The position numbers were made by a program, and so were the translations under genes. From contig CAKJVC010000006.1 of the NCBI GenBank assembly GCA_918026815.1, forward strand, positions 868,001-932,000: 64,000 bases of DNA, in the 5' to 3' direction. Within the stretch, counting starts at the first letter, position 1; each line of letters opens with the position of its first letter. The stretch is from Chalara sp. BL73. Lineage: Eukaryota; Ascomycota; Leotiomycetes; Helotiales. Positions 35,725 through 47,140 of this stretch are shown piece by piece. The notes below the pieces were generated by a model. It saw only the letters and a program-made list of their open reading frames with translations, did not search any database and was not told the origin of the DNA.

Positions 35725-36276
35725 ATGATTCCGTGTACTGTCTGCGAAAAGAAACATGCCCGAGATCGACATCCTATAAAATGCATAAAGGCGGAAAAGT
35801 TAATTCGTTGTGCTGAGTGTGTGCGTTGTAGTTTTTCTGGTTGTAATGCTAATGGTCCTGCTTCTAAGGACTGGAGGTTCTTGGACAAAGCAAAAGAGAA
35901 GTTGGAAAAGAACGAGGCTAAGGCCGAAGAAGAGGCCGAAGCACTCGCCGAGGCTGCCGCAAAGATTTCTGCACGGATCAAACGGATCCGTACGCAGAAA
36001 AAGTTTCTTCGCGCTCGTGAAAAAGAGATGTTGCGCCGGGAGCTCGCGTTTTTGGACGAGCTTGATGCTCTGAAAAAGAAAGAACGAATAGCTCAGAAAG
36101 CTACGCAGGCCAGGCTCGAGGATTCCTTGGAAAATGTGCACAACGCATTTTGTACACCTGAAGTTCTGCCGAACACTTTTTTTGCTAACTATGACTTTTC
36201 TTTTTCTGGGAACGTTTTTTGGGCTTTACACCTGGAACTTTTGGATATTGACGGTAGAACTTTTCGAGTATTTTAA
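35725..36276 (+). CDS. Antisense accessory protein of element F: cysteine cluster plus coiled coil, open
   Basis: 183 codons, opposite to gag-pol, about 195 bp inside the 3' LTR. Cysteines at 4, 7, 20, 29, 32 and 40 (C-x2-C-x12-C-x8-C-x2-C, then C-x7-C counted from Cys32, with an extra Cys35) form a putative zinc-binding head. Residues about 52-140 are a highly charged helix (KEKLEKNEAKAEEEAEALAE, RIKRIRTQKKFLRAREKEML, LDELDALKKKERIAQKATQA). The tail has FFANYDFSFSGNVFWA, matching the tails in elements A and C. The coiled-coil part (35880-36140) keeps high GC in otherwise mutated DNA. No known function. Homology among three elements shows it is a genuine element gene. The Met at 35725 is chosen because it immediately precedes the first cysteine; the frame is open further upstream. 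It might be transcribed outward from the 3' LTR. It could be DNA- or RNA-binding; that is inference. Confidence 0.65.
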   Translation: MIPCTVCEKKHARDRHPIKCIKAEKLIRCAECVRCSFSGCNANGPASKDWRFLDKAKEKLEKNEAKAEEEAEALAEAAAKISARIKRIRTQKKFLRAREKEMLRRELAFLDELDALKKKERIAQKATQARLEDSLENVHNAFCTPEVLPNTFFANYDFSFSGNVFWALHLELLDIDGRTFRVF

Positions 36277-36289
36277 AGCAGTTAAGGTT

Positions 36290-39200
36290 TCTTTTTGGTT
36301 TTTATATGTTTTCCGAATCTGAGTAATTAATTTATTTAATTAAATACTTTAGTTTTTTTTTGACATACTTGCAGTTTAGAATCTTTTCGACTTCGTATTC
36401 AGCTTCTAGGTTGATTAGTTCAATTTCCGTGTGTAAAGCTAGCAGTGCTTTTTTTAGTGCTAGTTTAAAAAATAAAGCGAAAAATACTGGGTGTATATTT
36501 ATAGTTTTAGGAAAATAAAGTTCGAATGTATTTAGTTCTGCAATTCGTTTGATTTTGAATGGTCTTAACTTTCTATAATTCAGTTTATTGCTTGGTTTCT
36601 TGGTTTTAATGTTTTTTTTAACAAAATAGACTTTATTCCTTTTTTTAAAGTGTAGTATTTTACTATGTTTACAGTTGTAGTATTCCGCAAATCTTTAGTT
36701 AAGAAATCTTATGTTTTCGGCTAGCTGCGAGTACAGTGCTTGTAGTTGTTCGACTTTGATCGTTGCAAACTGTAAATGTGCTTTATTTTTGCTTGGTTTA
36801 TAATATGTTTTTAGCTCGTAGCTATAGTTAGCATAGAATAGCGATACTTTTGTTGTTTTATTAATTGCACTGTTGTATGCGAACTGTGCGAGCGGCAAAA
36901 GCTCGACTTAATTGTTCTGTTTGTAGTTTACATAGCATTTAAAGTATGCTTTTATTGTTTAATTAAGTCTTTTTGTTTGTCCGTTGGTTTGTAAATAAAA
37001 ATTCGTTAATAGCTTTTTTTTGACTTTTATAAGCGCAGTAAGCGTTGTCCAGAACTTGAATATGAAAAGCTTGTTTTTGTTCGATATGATTTCTGTAGAA
37101 GTTTTATGGTTCGCAACTACGACTTTAAAAAAAGTATAAGCTAAATCTTTTGCTGTGCTGCTTTTTAAATATAGTTCTAAGTAGCAGTATTTAGTGGTTT
37201 TTTTTACAATAACAAATATTGAATCGTACTATTTTCCCGAAACCGGTTGTCTAGAAAGTAGTAGTTTTACTACGAAGTTTTATGCGATAAACTTCTATAG
37301 TTTGTTTAAAGTAGTCGGCGATTGCATTAGTTTATAGAAAACATAGCGCGAAGCTTTGTTCCGGATACACGTGTCGCATTCGGTAATTATTTTAGTAACT
37401 ATTTTCTTTATTTTTAGAAAATAGTAGTTTCTGGAAATTCTATTTATTGTTTTAGCGATTTTCTAGTGTTTATAAGCAAGTAGTCCGTGTTGTTTTATTA
37501 CAAAAGTCGTTCTAAGTGTAAATAGAATATAAATTTTTTTGTAATAACGAAGGATTCTTAAGCTATTTATAGTAAATTTTTGCTTTTATTTGTTAAAAGC
37601 TTTAGTGGCTATAAAATCTTTTTTATATGCTTGAATAAACTTTGAGTTTTTTACTCGATGTTTTATTTTAGTAGCTATAAAAAGTTTTTTTTTGTTGAAT
37701 ACTAATAAGTTTTTTTTTTGTCGTAGTACTGCGTGCGAAACATGTGTTTTGTTAAAAAAATACTTTGGTTTTTTGCTAAGCGCGTTTGCTTTAGCGTTTT
37801 TCGTTTTTTTGACATATAAAATTCTAAAGTTGTATAAAGCGAGTTTTTCCGCTTACTTAACTTAGCGTCGGTTTAACTTTTTTGTAGTAGTGAAAGTAAT
37901 AAGATTTTTGTAGTTTGTTAGTATTTGTATTTAGTATTTAAATCTTTTTAAGTACTTTTTTTATTCGCGAAATGCATTAACGATAGCAAGTAGTTTTTTG
38001 TCGTATATTTTATAGTTAAGCTCGACTGATGTGAACTTCTGTAAATAATAAGCTGTTAGTTGCTATTTCTTTTCTGCGTTGGGTTAGCTAAGCACAGCTT
38101 TTAAGGCATAATCTAATGCATTTGTTTTTACTTTGATTTTTTTTTTTGCATCGAAAGCGAAAAGTACAGAAATAGTAGTGAAAGCTTGCTTTAGTTTGTC
38201 GAACGTTTTTTGTGCTTTTGTTGTTTACTCGAAAACTACGTTTTTTCGAGTAAGTCGAGTTAATGAAGTAGCTAATTTCGAATATTTTTTAATAAATCTT
38301 CGATAGAAATTAGCGAATCTTACAAATGATTATACGTCTTTAACGCAGGTTGAAGCATTCTATTTCAAAATAAGTTTGATTTTTGCTGAGTCTATTTTGA
38401 TTCTTTTTGTAAAAATTACATATTTTAAGAATATAATTTCTTTAACTTTAAATCGACACTTCGATAGTTTGAGTTTTATGTTAGCATTATGCAGCGCGCA
38501 TAGTATTGCTTTAACATCGTTTCTGTGATTTTTTTTTCGGCTAGAATAGATTAAAATGTTATTTAAATAGCATATGTAAGTGACATTTAAAAATAGCATA
38601 AAAATATTGTTGATTAGTTTTTGGAAAATAGCGGGAGCATTCGTAAGTTTTATCGGCATAGCTGTAAACTTATAATATTCGTACCGAGTTCCGAAGGCTG
38701 TTTTCTATTTTTCGCTTTTTTTAATTCGCACATTATAGTACGCGTTTCGTAAATCTAGCTATGTGAATATTTTAGCTTTTTGCAGTCGATTTTTTATTTC
38801 GTTTGTTTTTAGTAGTACATAGCGATTTTTGATTGTTATGTCGTTCAACTTTCGATAGTTAACGTACAACTTTTTGGTTTTGTTTGATTTAGGCACAAAT
38901 AACACTGAGCTTTTTGCTAGTAATATTAACTTTTTGATAATTCTTTTTTTCAAGCTAAAGTCGATAAACTTTTTAAGCGTTTTCAAGTTATTTTCGGATA
39001 ATGAGTAAATTGGTTTTTTAAAAAACACTGCTTTTTCGATCAATAGTATTTTATGATTTTATAGCTTGTGTTCCGGTAAAGCCGCGAGTCTTTGTTTCTC
39101 CGAAAACAGCTTTTCGAACTTTTTATATTTTTTAAGCATTTTTTTAGTATGTGATTTTTTATTTGAGTAATCTAGCTTTTTTTTGGAAGTAGCGCAAACT

Positions 39201-41304
39201 TTTTTTAGGCTTTGGTCGAGTTTTTTTAATTGTGTTTTTTTGTTTTTATTTTTTGTTAGCTTGATAGTTAATAGTTTAAGTTTGACCGCATATTAGCATT
39301 TATTAAAAACGAGCTGTTTTGTTTGCTAATTGATTGTTGGGTTATACTTTACAATTTAAAGCATTTTCAAAATGATTTTATGTCGTTTTATTCGAGTAAC
39401 ATTTAATTGTAACTACTTTATGTAGTTACTTGTGTTTATTCTGAGCTTTGTAGTTTTAATATCTACAAGTTTATTTCGGTACGATGCATTCGTGCTATTT
39501 GCTACTGTAAAAGTGTATAAGTTACTTTTGACTTGTGTAAATATTCCGAAATGTTTTACTACATTTAGCGATATAAAATTCTTTGTGGCTTCGGAGTTTA
39601 TTATAGCTGTTATGTTGTATGTTTCTAGCTTGACTTTAACGGATAATTGTCTTTCTTTTTTAAAAGCGCAAAATTCTTTTTTTGGTTTTTTTTTCTCGTT
39701 ATTTTCGAAGTATATTATTCGTTTCTGCTTTAAGTATTATTTTGCTTGCTTAGCGTTATAATAATATGTGCAGTAGTCCGTGTAGCATATAGTTTAATAA
39801 AGTGTGCTATGTTGTAAGTGTCGATAATGTGCTGCGTTGTTCTTTTTAAACTCGTCGACTGATTTTAACGCAAGCATTGCTTTTTACTTGCTGCGTTTTT
39901 TAGCTTTTCTTTTTGTTTTTATTTTTTTCAGCTTTGTTTTTTTTTTAAAGATTTCGTTATTAATGATTTCTAGCTTGCGCTGGAGTGTGATTTTTTTTGC
40001 TGGGGTGTTGTTAATTACATATTTTTTAAAAAGTGCTTTAAAGTTATTCTGATCAACTTTTGATAGTGACTTATGCAAAATCCGTTTTTTTGATTCGGAG
40101 ATTTTTAAAAGCCGGTTCAGCTTTAAGCTTTTATTCTAATTTTCGTCAAATTCTGATTCGATAGTTGCTTTATTTACTTGAGATAAAAATTCTTTTATAG
40201 TTTTGCTTGTTTTTTTCTATTCGTTATTTTCGTCGAAATAACAGCTTAAGCACTTGTTTTTCCAGGCTGCACTGCATTTTATTTTACACTTAATGCATGT
40301 AGCGTTATATTAAGTATAAATCTGTTGTTGCTTTAGCTCTTTTTCTAGCGTTTCTGGTTTTTTAGCTTTAAGTACTGCTAAAACTTTGCTAAGCACTTTG
40401 TTGTATTTTTTTTTGCTCGTAATGTTTAGTTGTTTTTTGTTTTTCTAAAGTTGCTTTTAGCGATAAGAGCTAATTATATGTCCCGGAAAACTATATTCGA
40501 AGCATAGCTTTTTGTTACGTTGTTGCTGTATTTCTTTTTTGAATAAGTTTAGTTTTTGTTTAAGCTTTTTTTGGAACGCATCCAGTTCTATAAGTAAGTA
40601 ATAGCAAAGTTTTTGAAAGTGTTGCTTTTTGCTGAACTTTAAAGAATACTGTCTTTTTTTTTTATGCGTTTTTTATACAGTTTAGTGTCGATTTCAATTG
40701 CTTTATTTTTTATAGCAGTAAAGTTAGTTAGTCGTTCTTTTCGAACAATATTATTTTTGATATTTTTCTTAAGACTTTTGTAATAAAACGCAGTAAGAGC
40801 TTTATTGTCCTAGTCCACTTTTCTTGCTAGCAACTTAAAACGTTTCGTGTACTTCGTTACGCTAGTAAGTTGTTTGCAAACTTGTATGTTTCGCTCGGCT
40901 TTTATTTCTTTATCCGTGTTCTCGAACATACGAGTAAGTTGGCTGACGTATTTTTTATAGCTGTCGAAAATAAAGTTAGTTTTAATTTCTTTTTTGTTAT
41001 GTAAATAAGCGAAGTAATTCTTCAGATAAGTGAAGATCCAGTCGTAAGCGGTTCCTGTTAAAAAAAATACAGCTTACAGAACTATTTGCTTCTGGCTTCC
41101 GAAAAATAGCAGGTTCATGCGAATGTAAATCTCGCATTGTAAAACATATAGGCGAAAGTGCTGTCGACTGCTGTTAAAAGTTTTAGGTTTCTGGACTTTA
41201 AGTAGTTTGACTTGTTGTAGCATGTAGACAAGTTGTGGAATTGGTAGTGCTTCAAATGGCGCTGAGCTTTTAGAGGTACGTGAGGTTGAACTAGTTGTCG
41301 ACAT
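36290..41304 (-). pseudogene. Decayed gag-pol of chromovirus F
   Basis: The gag start MSTTSSTSRTSKSS is at 41304, with VQKPKTFNSSRQHFRLYVLQ (to 41074). Reverse transcriptase is at 39043-38759 (KLYVNYRKLNDITIKNRYVL) and 38659-38360 (TYICYLNNILIYSS, where the YVDD box has become YLNN). The integrase C-terminal region is at 36898-36695 (LAQFAYNSAINKTTKVSLFY). A chromodomain remnant is at about 36400-36300. Stops and lost catalytic residues make it inactive. Confidence 0.8.
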
Positions 41305-41344
41305 AGTATACGTGATACAGGTACTTCAAGCTGAGTGCTTAAAG

Positions 41345-41696
41345 TGTTACGGTTTTATTAGCTTACAACTGATATAGATAAAAGATCTTGGTTCAAAGGT
41401 TTGTTGGTCTGGGGAAAAGTAAGTATATCACATATATAAAGTAAGATCCCGATAACAGTATGTTGTTAAAATACTATATTAAGTTGAGCACGAAGCTTCT
41501 ATTTAAGGAAAAGCTATCTACTTATATAGATTCCTTCGTGTGTTTGGATCATTGCAAGCGCTATGATCCATGGATCGTGGATCATAGCATGATCCATGAT
41601 CCATTACGTGATCCTACCTCAGGGGTTCTCTGTGTAAACCAAGTCTACCGAGCCTCAGGCCCCTAAGGCATAAGTCTGTTAGCGATGCGCGTAACA
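41345..41696 (-). repeat. 5' LTR of element F (352 bp, less mutated)
   Basis: TGTTACGGTTTTATTAGC...GATGCGCGTAACA. It contains the palindrome-rich stretch 41563-41614 and the box TTACGTGATCC. As in C, the 5' LTR kept more C/G than the 3' LTR. Confidence 0.9.
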
Positions 41697-41701
41697 CAAA
41701 A

Positions 41702-43155
41702 GTCGGTTTTAGAATTTTTTATTTAGTTTTTTTTACAAATAGCTTTTTTAAATCGAAAAAAAAACTCGCTTTACAACAGCTAAACAAACAAACTCGGTAT
41801 AAAATTTATTAAAGTTTTGTGCAGTTTGTTGTTTTAAAGCGTAAAACTAGTTTTCGGCTTTTTCGGCTTTAAAATAGTTCCGAAAAATTGTATTTAAGTA
41901 AACTAGCATTTCGTTAACAAAAAACTAAAGTTCTAAACTATTTTTGTTATACTAAAACGAAAAATAACGTTGTGCTTTATTTGTAATACAACCGAACACG
42001 TAATCGATTTGTTTTTGTTTTGTAAATTACTAGTTTGCATTTGCTTTAAGCTTTTTTCGTAATAAAGATTTTTAAGTAATATACGTAAACGAAATGCTGT
42101 TGTTTAAAAAGCTTAAATTTCGGTATTTCGAAAAAAGCTTTTTTAAATATAGCCGAAATTTATACTGTTTATTAAACTTAAACTTATAGTTGCTATTAAA
42201 CAAAAAACTGTTCGACAGTAACGCGTTTAAGTTATTTTTTTCGTTTCGAAATAACCGAAAAATTAAAAGTTTTTTTATCGAAAAAACTAAATTGTTTAAT
42301 TTTGTAACTGTTAACCGTTTTAGCAATACACAAAACTAGCTGTCCGAAAATTGAACCGAAGTTTTTAAAATATTAGCTATTTGCTGATTCAATTAATTGC
42401 GTACGTTTTTTTTAAGTTTTTTGCTAGTCAACGATCGATTTATTTTTTTAAAAGTAACAGTTAACAACGTTATTTCAAAAGTAATACAGTCGTTTAATTA
42501 AACCAAAAAAGTATTTTTTGTCGAAAAAAGTTTAAAAAGCGTTTTTTGTTTTTTTTTTGACGAGTTTCTTTTTTGTAGTTATCGTAAGTATATTGTTGTA
42601 AAATTAAATCCGAAAATAAAAGTAGTAGTGTGGCGAAGAAACATGCTGAAGAGCAAAAACAGCAACAGGATCTAGCACAAAACTTATAGGCGCGGTAACA
42701 GTGGCTACAGCATACTCGGGAGAGCACCGGCGAGCCTAAGCTCTATATAATAGATAAACGTCAATAGCTTATAAAGGTATAGAATATAGAAGGGTGGAAA
42801 GGTGTGTTGTATTGATGATGGTGCGCCTCCCTACCGGAAGCGCAGGTTATATACAACTCATGCTCATCAGGTCACATGACTGACCACTCATGAGTATCAC
42901 GTGACAGAGTGTGAAAGGAAAGAAAATCGTCCCCACCACAGTAGTAGTAATAGCTCAATTCGACTAATTAAAAAAAGCAGCTTAACTAGTATATGCTAAA
43001 AGCTAAAATTAGTGTATACAAACTTTAATTTTAGCTTATATTTTTACAGACTTTGTTTATAGCGTTGTAAAATAGTTTTTACAGTTTTGATTTAATACAA
43101 AAAAAAAAAAAATTATTAAATTTTGTTTCCGGAAAGTTTGTAAAGTTTGTTTTAA
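41702..43155. other. AT-rich host repeat with a GC island at about 42.6-42.95 kb
   Basis: Mostly mutated AT-rich DNA with no readable domain. At 42620-42950 the composition becomes normal. There is a gag-like scrap (CATGCTGAAGAGCAAAAAC) and then GGTGCGCCTCCCTACCGGAA, GGTCACATGACTGACCACTC and a CACGTGAC box. This looks like an LTR or 5' region of another retroelement that escaped mutation. Boundaries cannot be fixed. Confidence 0.4.
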
Positions 43156-43442
43156 TGTAACAATTTAAGCCGAACAAAAATTTCAATTCGTAGATTTAAG
43201 TAAAAAAACTCAAAAGTGTAAACAACTATTAATTGTTATAACTAAAAAAACAAACTACAAACAGAAAAAAAAAAAAAAACAGTGTTTTATATACAGGATA
43301 CTAGCTAGGGGCCAGTGTAAACGAACTTTGTAGCGTTAGTTGCCAAGCTCTAAAGTGCCGAGCCCTGTAGTAACAAAAGCCAAGCTCTACCGAGCTCTGC
43401 AGTGCTTGGCGCCAAGCTCGGGATAAGGCCAGGGCCGTGACA
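43156..43442. repeat. Solo LTR, family S, partly mutated
   Basis: TGTAACAATTTAAGCCG...GGGCCGTGACA, about 287 bp. It is collinear with the clean solo LTR at 54429-54678. The first half is mutated (AAAAAAAAACAGTGTTTTAT), while the second half (GGGGCCAGTG, CCAAGCTC, GAGCTCTGCAGTG) is not. No matching target duplication was found. Confidence 0.7.
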
Positions 43443-46437
43443 TTATTTACGAATTTTATTAAAATAATATCGCGAAAAAGTATATTTAAACAACCGAAAA
43501 CTTTGCAAAAACTATATTTAAAAAAACAAGTTTACTTATAAAATTTTAAAATGAAACTTTAAAAACTAACGTTTATTTGCGAAATTATACTGTAACAAAA
43601 CTAATAATTAACAATAAAAAAATTTCGCTTAAAAAAGTTTACACAAATAAAAAACTTTCGATCGATTATATTCGCGTATAAAAAAGCAAATACTATTTAT
43701 ATATAAATCCGAAATTATTTTTTGCCGAAAAAAAATATAATAAATTTGTTAACAAAAGCCGCGTTAATGTATTTATAAACTATTGTTAAAACACGATTTA
43801 CTAATTTAAAATTTATATATTAAATTTTAAATATACAATTAAAATTAAAGTACTACAAATTAATAAAAACGCTAAAAAAAAAAACAATAAAACTTAAACT
43901 ACAAAACGCAAATAGCGCGTAAAGCATATTAAACTTGCTTTTAAATAAAATTTTAAAAAAGCGTTTTTTTAGTATTAGTATTACAAAAAAAAATTACTTT
44001 TTAATTCGTCGATTTAAAGTTTATACTTAAAATTATAAATAACTTCGAAATTCGAATATTAACAGCAAACAAACTTGTAAAAAACAACGAATTTGTAATA
44101 AAAACTTAAAACGATTTTACAGTTAAGCCGTTTAACAAAACAAATAATAAATTACTTTACAAAAAGTTAATATTTTTAAAGCTTAAACTCGAGTTTTTAT
44201 TAAATACATTTAACAATTTAACTATTAAATATATTTAGCAAAATACTAATTTAACGCTATAAACTAAAACAATTGTTAAAACTAATTTAAAACTACTTTA
44301 AAATAAACAGTTAAATTTAAACTTTTTTTAATTTTTTTAATTCGGCTTAAAAAATTAAACCGAATTTGCTTGTAAATAATATTTTTTACAAAAATACAAC
44401 AAAAACTAAACAGTCGAAAATAATAACAAAAAGCTTATAAAAAAATATTTAAAACTATACTAATACTTGTAACAAACAATTTTTTTGTTAATTTTTTTTT
44501 AATCGAATTAAACAAATTAGTATTAACTAGTATTATTGTCGGCGGAATTTTTATTTTTACAAATTATAAACAAACTATAAATAACTTTAATTACAAACTG
44601 CAATAGCAAAAAGCTATAAAAATAAAACTTGTTTTTTTTGCTGTTAACAAAATTTAAAAAAAAAAAATTTAAACTAAAAAACTGCAATAAAGTTTTTACT
44701 AAATAAGTTTTTACTGTTAAAACAATTTTAAAAAAATTAATAAAATATTTTAAAACTAAATTAGTTGTTTAAAAATTTTTGCAAATTTATAAACAAAACT
44801 ACTTTAAAACTTTTATATTAACAGTTTAAATAAATATATTACGAATTTTATTAATTATAGTTATAATCGAAAATTTAAAATATTACTATTTAAATATTAA
44901 AAACACTTTTACTAAATTTATTTTTTAAAAAAAAATTTATTTAGTAAAATTTAATAATGTAACAGTTTGCAATAAATACGTTTTACGCGTATTACGAAAC
45001 TTTTACAAACTAAAACAAACTGTAAAAAACTAAAATTTATTTTACAAGTTTTATTTATTTGCAAAAAGTTTCGTTTAAAACTTAATAAATTTATATTTGT
45101 TTATATACGCAAAACTCGGCTTAATTTTACTTGTTTACGTTAACAATATAGTATTCGCAGTTTTTTAAATAACCGACATTAAATAGTTTAATAATAATTT
45201 TTTTTTTGCGATTTACAGTTAAAAACTTAAAAAAAATCAAATTTTTTTTAAATATACAAATTATTTAAAACCGAAAAACAAAAAAACTGTAAATCGATTA
45301 AAAACAGTATTTAAACATTTTTTTAAACTGTTACAAATTTATATATAATACTTACAAAAAAAAATATACTTTTATTAAAAACTACAACAATTTACAGCTT
45401 GCAAAATTTAAAAATTAACGAATTAATATTAACGAATACTAACGAATTATAAATAGTTTAATATATAATATAATTTATACTTGTTTAAACAAAGTTTTTA
45501 GTTTTAAAAAATTTAGTTAATTTATAAAAAAATTTGCGAATTATTATAGTAACGCATTTAAAAAACTTATACAATATTTACAAACTACTGTAATACAAAA
45601 AATGCGCTATAAACTTAAAAAAAATCGCAATTTAGTATTTTACTTAAACGCAAATTAAACAAAAAATAAAACGAACTATAAAAATATTTTAAACAACGTT
45701 ATTATATTTTACAAAAAATTTGTTTTTTAGCAAAGTGTAAAATAAACTTTAAAAACTATATTTAGTACAGAATTAAAATACGTTGTAATAATTATATATA
45801 CTAAAACGAACTAATAATTAATACAAATTTTTCGTAATATAAAATACGCAAAATATATCGAAAAACTATTATAAACTATAAAATTTCTTGAAAACAATTA
45901 AAAAGCGCTAGTTTTAGTTAAAAACTTTTATTTGTATAAACGTTTAAAATATATCGATATTTGCTATTATTATATTTATAATTTATTCGAAAAAAAACAA
46001 ATACAAATAATATACATATTTACAGAATTTATAATAGCAAATAAACTAACAAAACTTTTTAAATACGTTGTTTTTAAAAAGTACTGTCGTTTATTAAAGC
46101 TAGTAAAAAAAAAAAAGCAGTTTTTTGCTCGAAAAAAAAAAAACTAAAGTTAAATAAAAGTAAAAAAACGAAAAAAACAGTAAAAAAATAGTAAAAGCTA
46201 AATACATGTTTTATTACAAGTGTGCTAAGTAAAAGTATTAAAAATTAGTAGTGTAGTTTACTTGTAAAGTATAAGCTATACTTTATATAATAGTTTAATT
46301 ATTAGTGAAAAAGTCAAACTCTTTTTACTAATTAACCTTTAAAAAGTTTTACAATTAAGTCAATTCATTCTCCTTGAACCACTGCACTTAGGCAGACCTT
46401 GCGTACAGCACAAGCTTCCATTGATACCTTTTTAATA
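43443..46437 (+). mobile_element. Ty1/copia element E, plus orientation, 5' truncated
   Basis: Same family as D but inverted. The copia RNase H end is readable on the plus strand at 45932-46147 (YKRLKYIDICYYYIYNLFEK, IQIIYIFTEFIIANKLTKLF). A 3' LTR of about 202 bp follows (46236-46437, TATTAAAAATTAGTAGTG...TTTTTAATA), with an internal deletion near its end. No 5' LTR is present. It is extremely AT-rich and inactive. Confidence 0.75.
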
Positions 46438-46818
46438 TTTACTTTAATTTTTTTTTCTAAGTCGAAAGCAATAAGTACGAGCGCGATAATAAAAAATTGC
46501 TTCAGCTTGTCGAACGCGTTTTGTACTGCTAGTATTTACTTAAAAACCGTGTTTTTCCGAGTAAGCTAAATTAGCGAAATAGCTAATTCCGAATATTTTT
46601 TAATAAATTTTCGATAAAAATTCGCGAATTTTACAAATAACTGTATATTTTTAACGCACGTTAAAGTATTTTATTCCAGAATTAGTGCAATTTTTTTGAA
46701 GTCTATTTTAATTTTTTTCGTAAAAATCACGTATTTCAAAAAAATAACTTTTTTAACTTTAAACTTACATTTCGATAATTTGAGTTTTATATTAGCGTTG
46801 TATAGCGCACACAGTAAT
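46438..46818 (-). mobile_element. Gypsy fragment G (RT/RNase H region)
   Basis: Collinear with 18630-19015 of element B and with 22180-22570 of C (AAAACCGTGTTTTTCCGAGT, TTTTTAATAAATTTTCGAT). It is the flank into which copia E inserted, and it ends where the candidate LTR at 46819 begins. Confidence 0.75.
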
Positions 46819-47140
46819 TGTCACATATATAAAATTTTCTGTAAAAAAAAATAATTAAAAGATTAGTAGTTTTACTTTTAAAAGTTTTAATATATACAGT
46901 AAAAATGTTTTAGTTGCAAATTCGAGCTTATAACTATTACAAAAAGTACTTAGTAGTGCAATAAACGGTTAATTAATTGTTGATAATTTTAAATAACGAA
47001 GTGATATTATTGTATATATACACGCTTAGAAAACAAATAATTTACAGTTGAGCTGTTTTTATAAAGATCAACTTTTTGGCCATTCTTGGCGTGCTCGCGT
47101 ATCCATCCAATAACCCTCCCCGTGGGTCTATTCTGTGACA
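46819..47140. repeat. Candidate solo LTR
   Basis: TGTCACATATATAAAA...GGGTCTATTCTGTGACA. TGTCAC...GTGACA is a 6-bp terminal inverted repeat. The first part is AT-rich and the last 60 bp are not. The flanks GTAAT and GTAGC do not match, so insertion is not proven. Confidence 0.45.

Larger units (their letters stand above)
35179..41696 (-). mobile_element. Full-length Ty3/gypsy chromovirus F
   Basis: 6,518 bp with 352-bp LTRs (35179-35530 and 41345-41696) and perfect 5-bp duplications CAAAA (35174-35178 and 41697-41701). It has the same family and orientation as C. The purine tract AAAAAAAGAATAG on the minus strand adjoins the left (3') LTR. Gag begins at the right end. An antisense accessory ORF of 183 codons remains open at 35725-36276. 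Confidence 0.93.
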
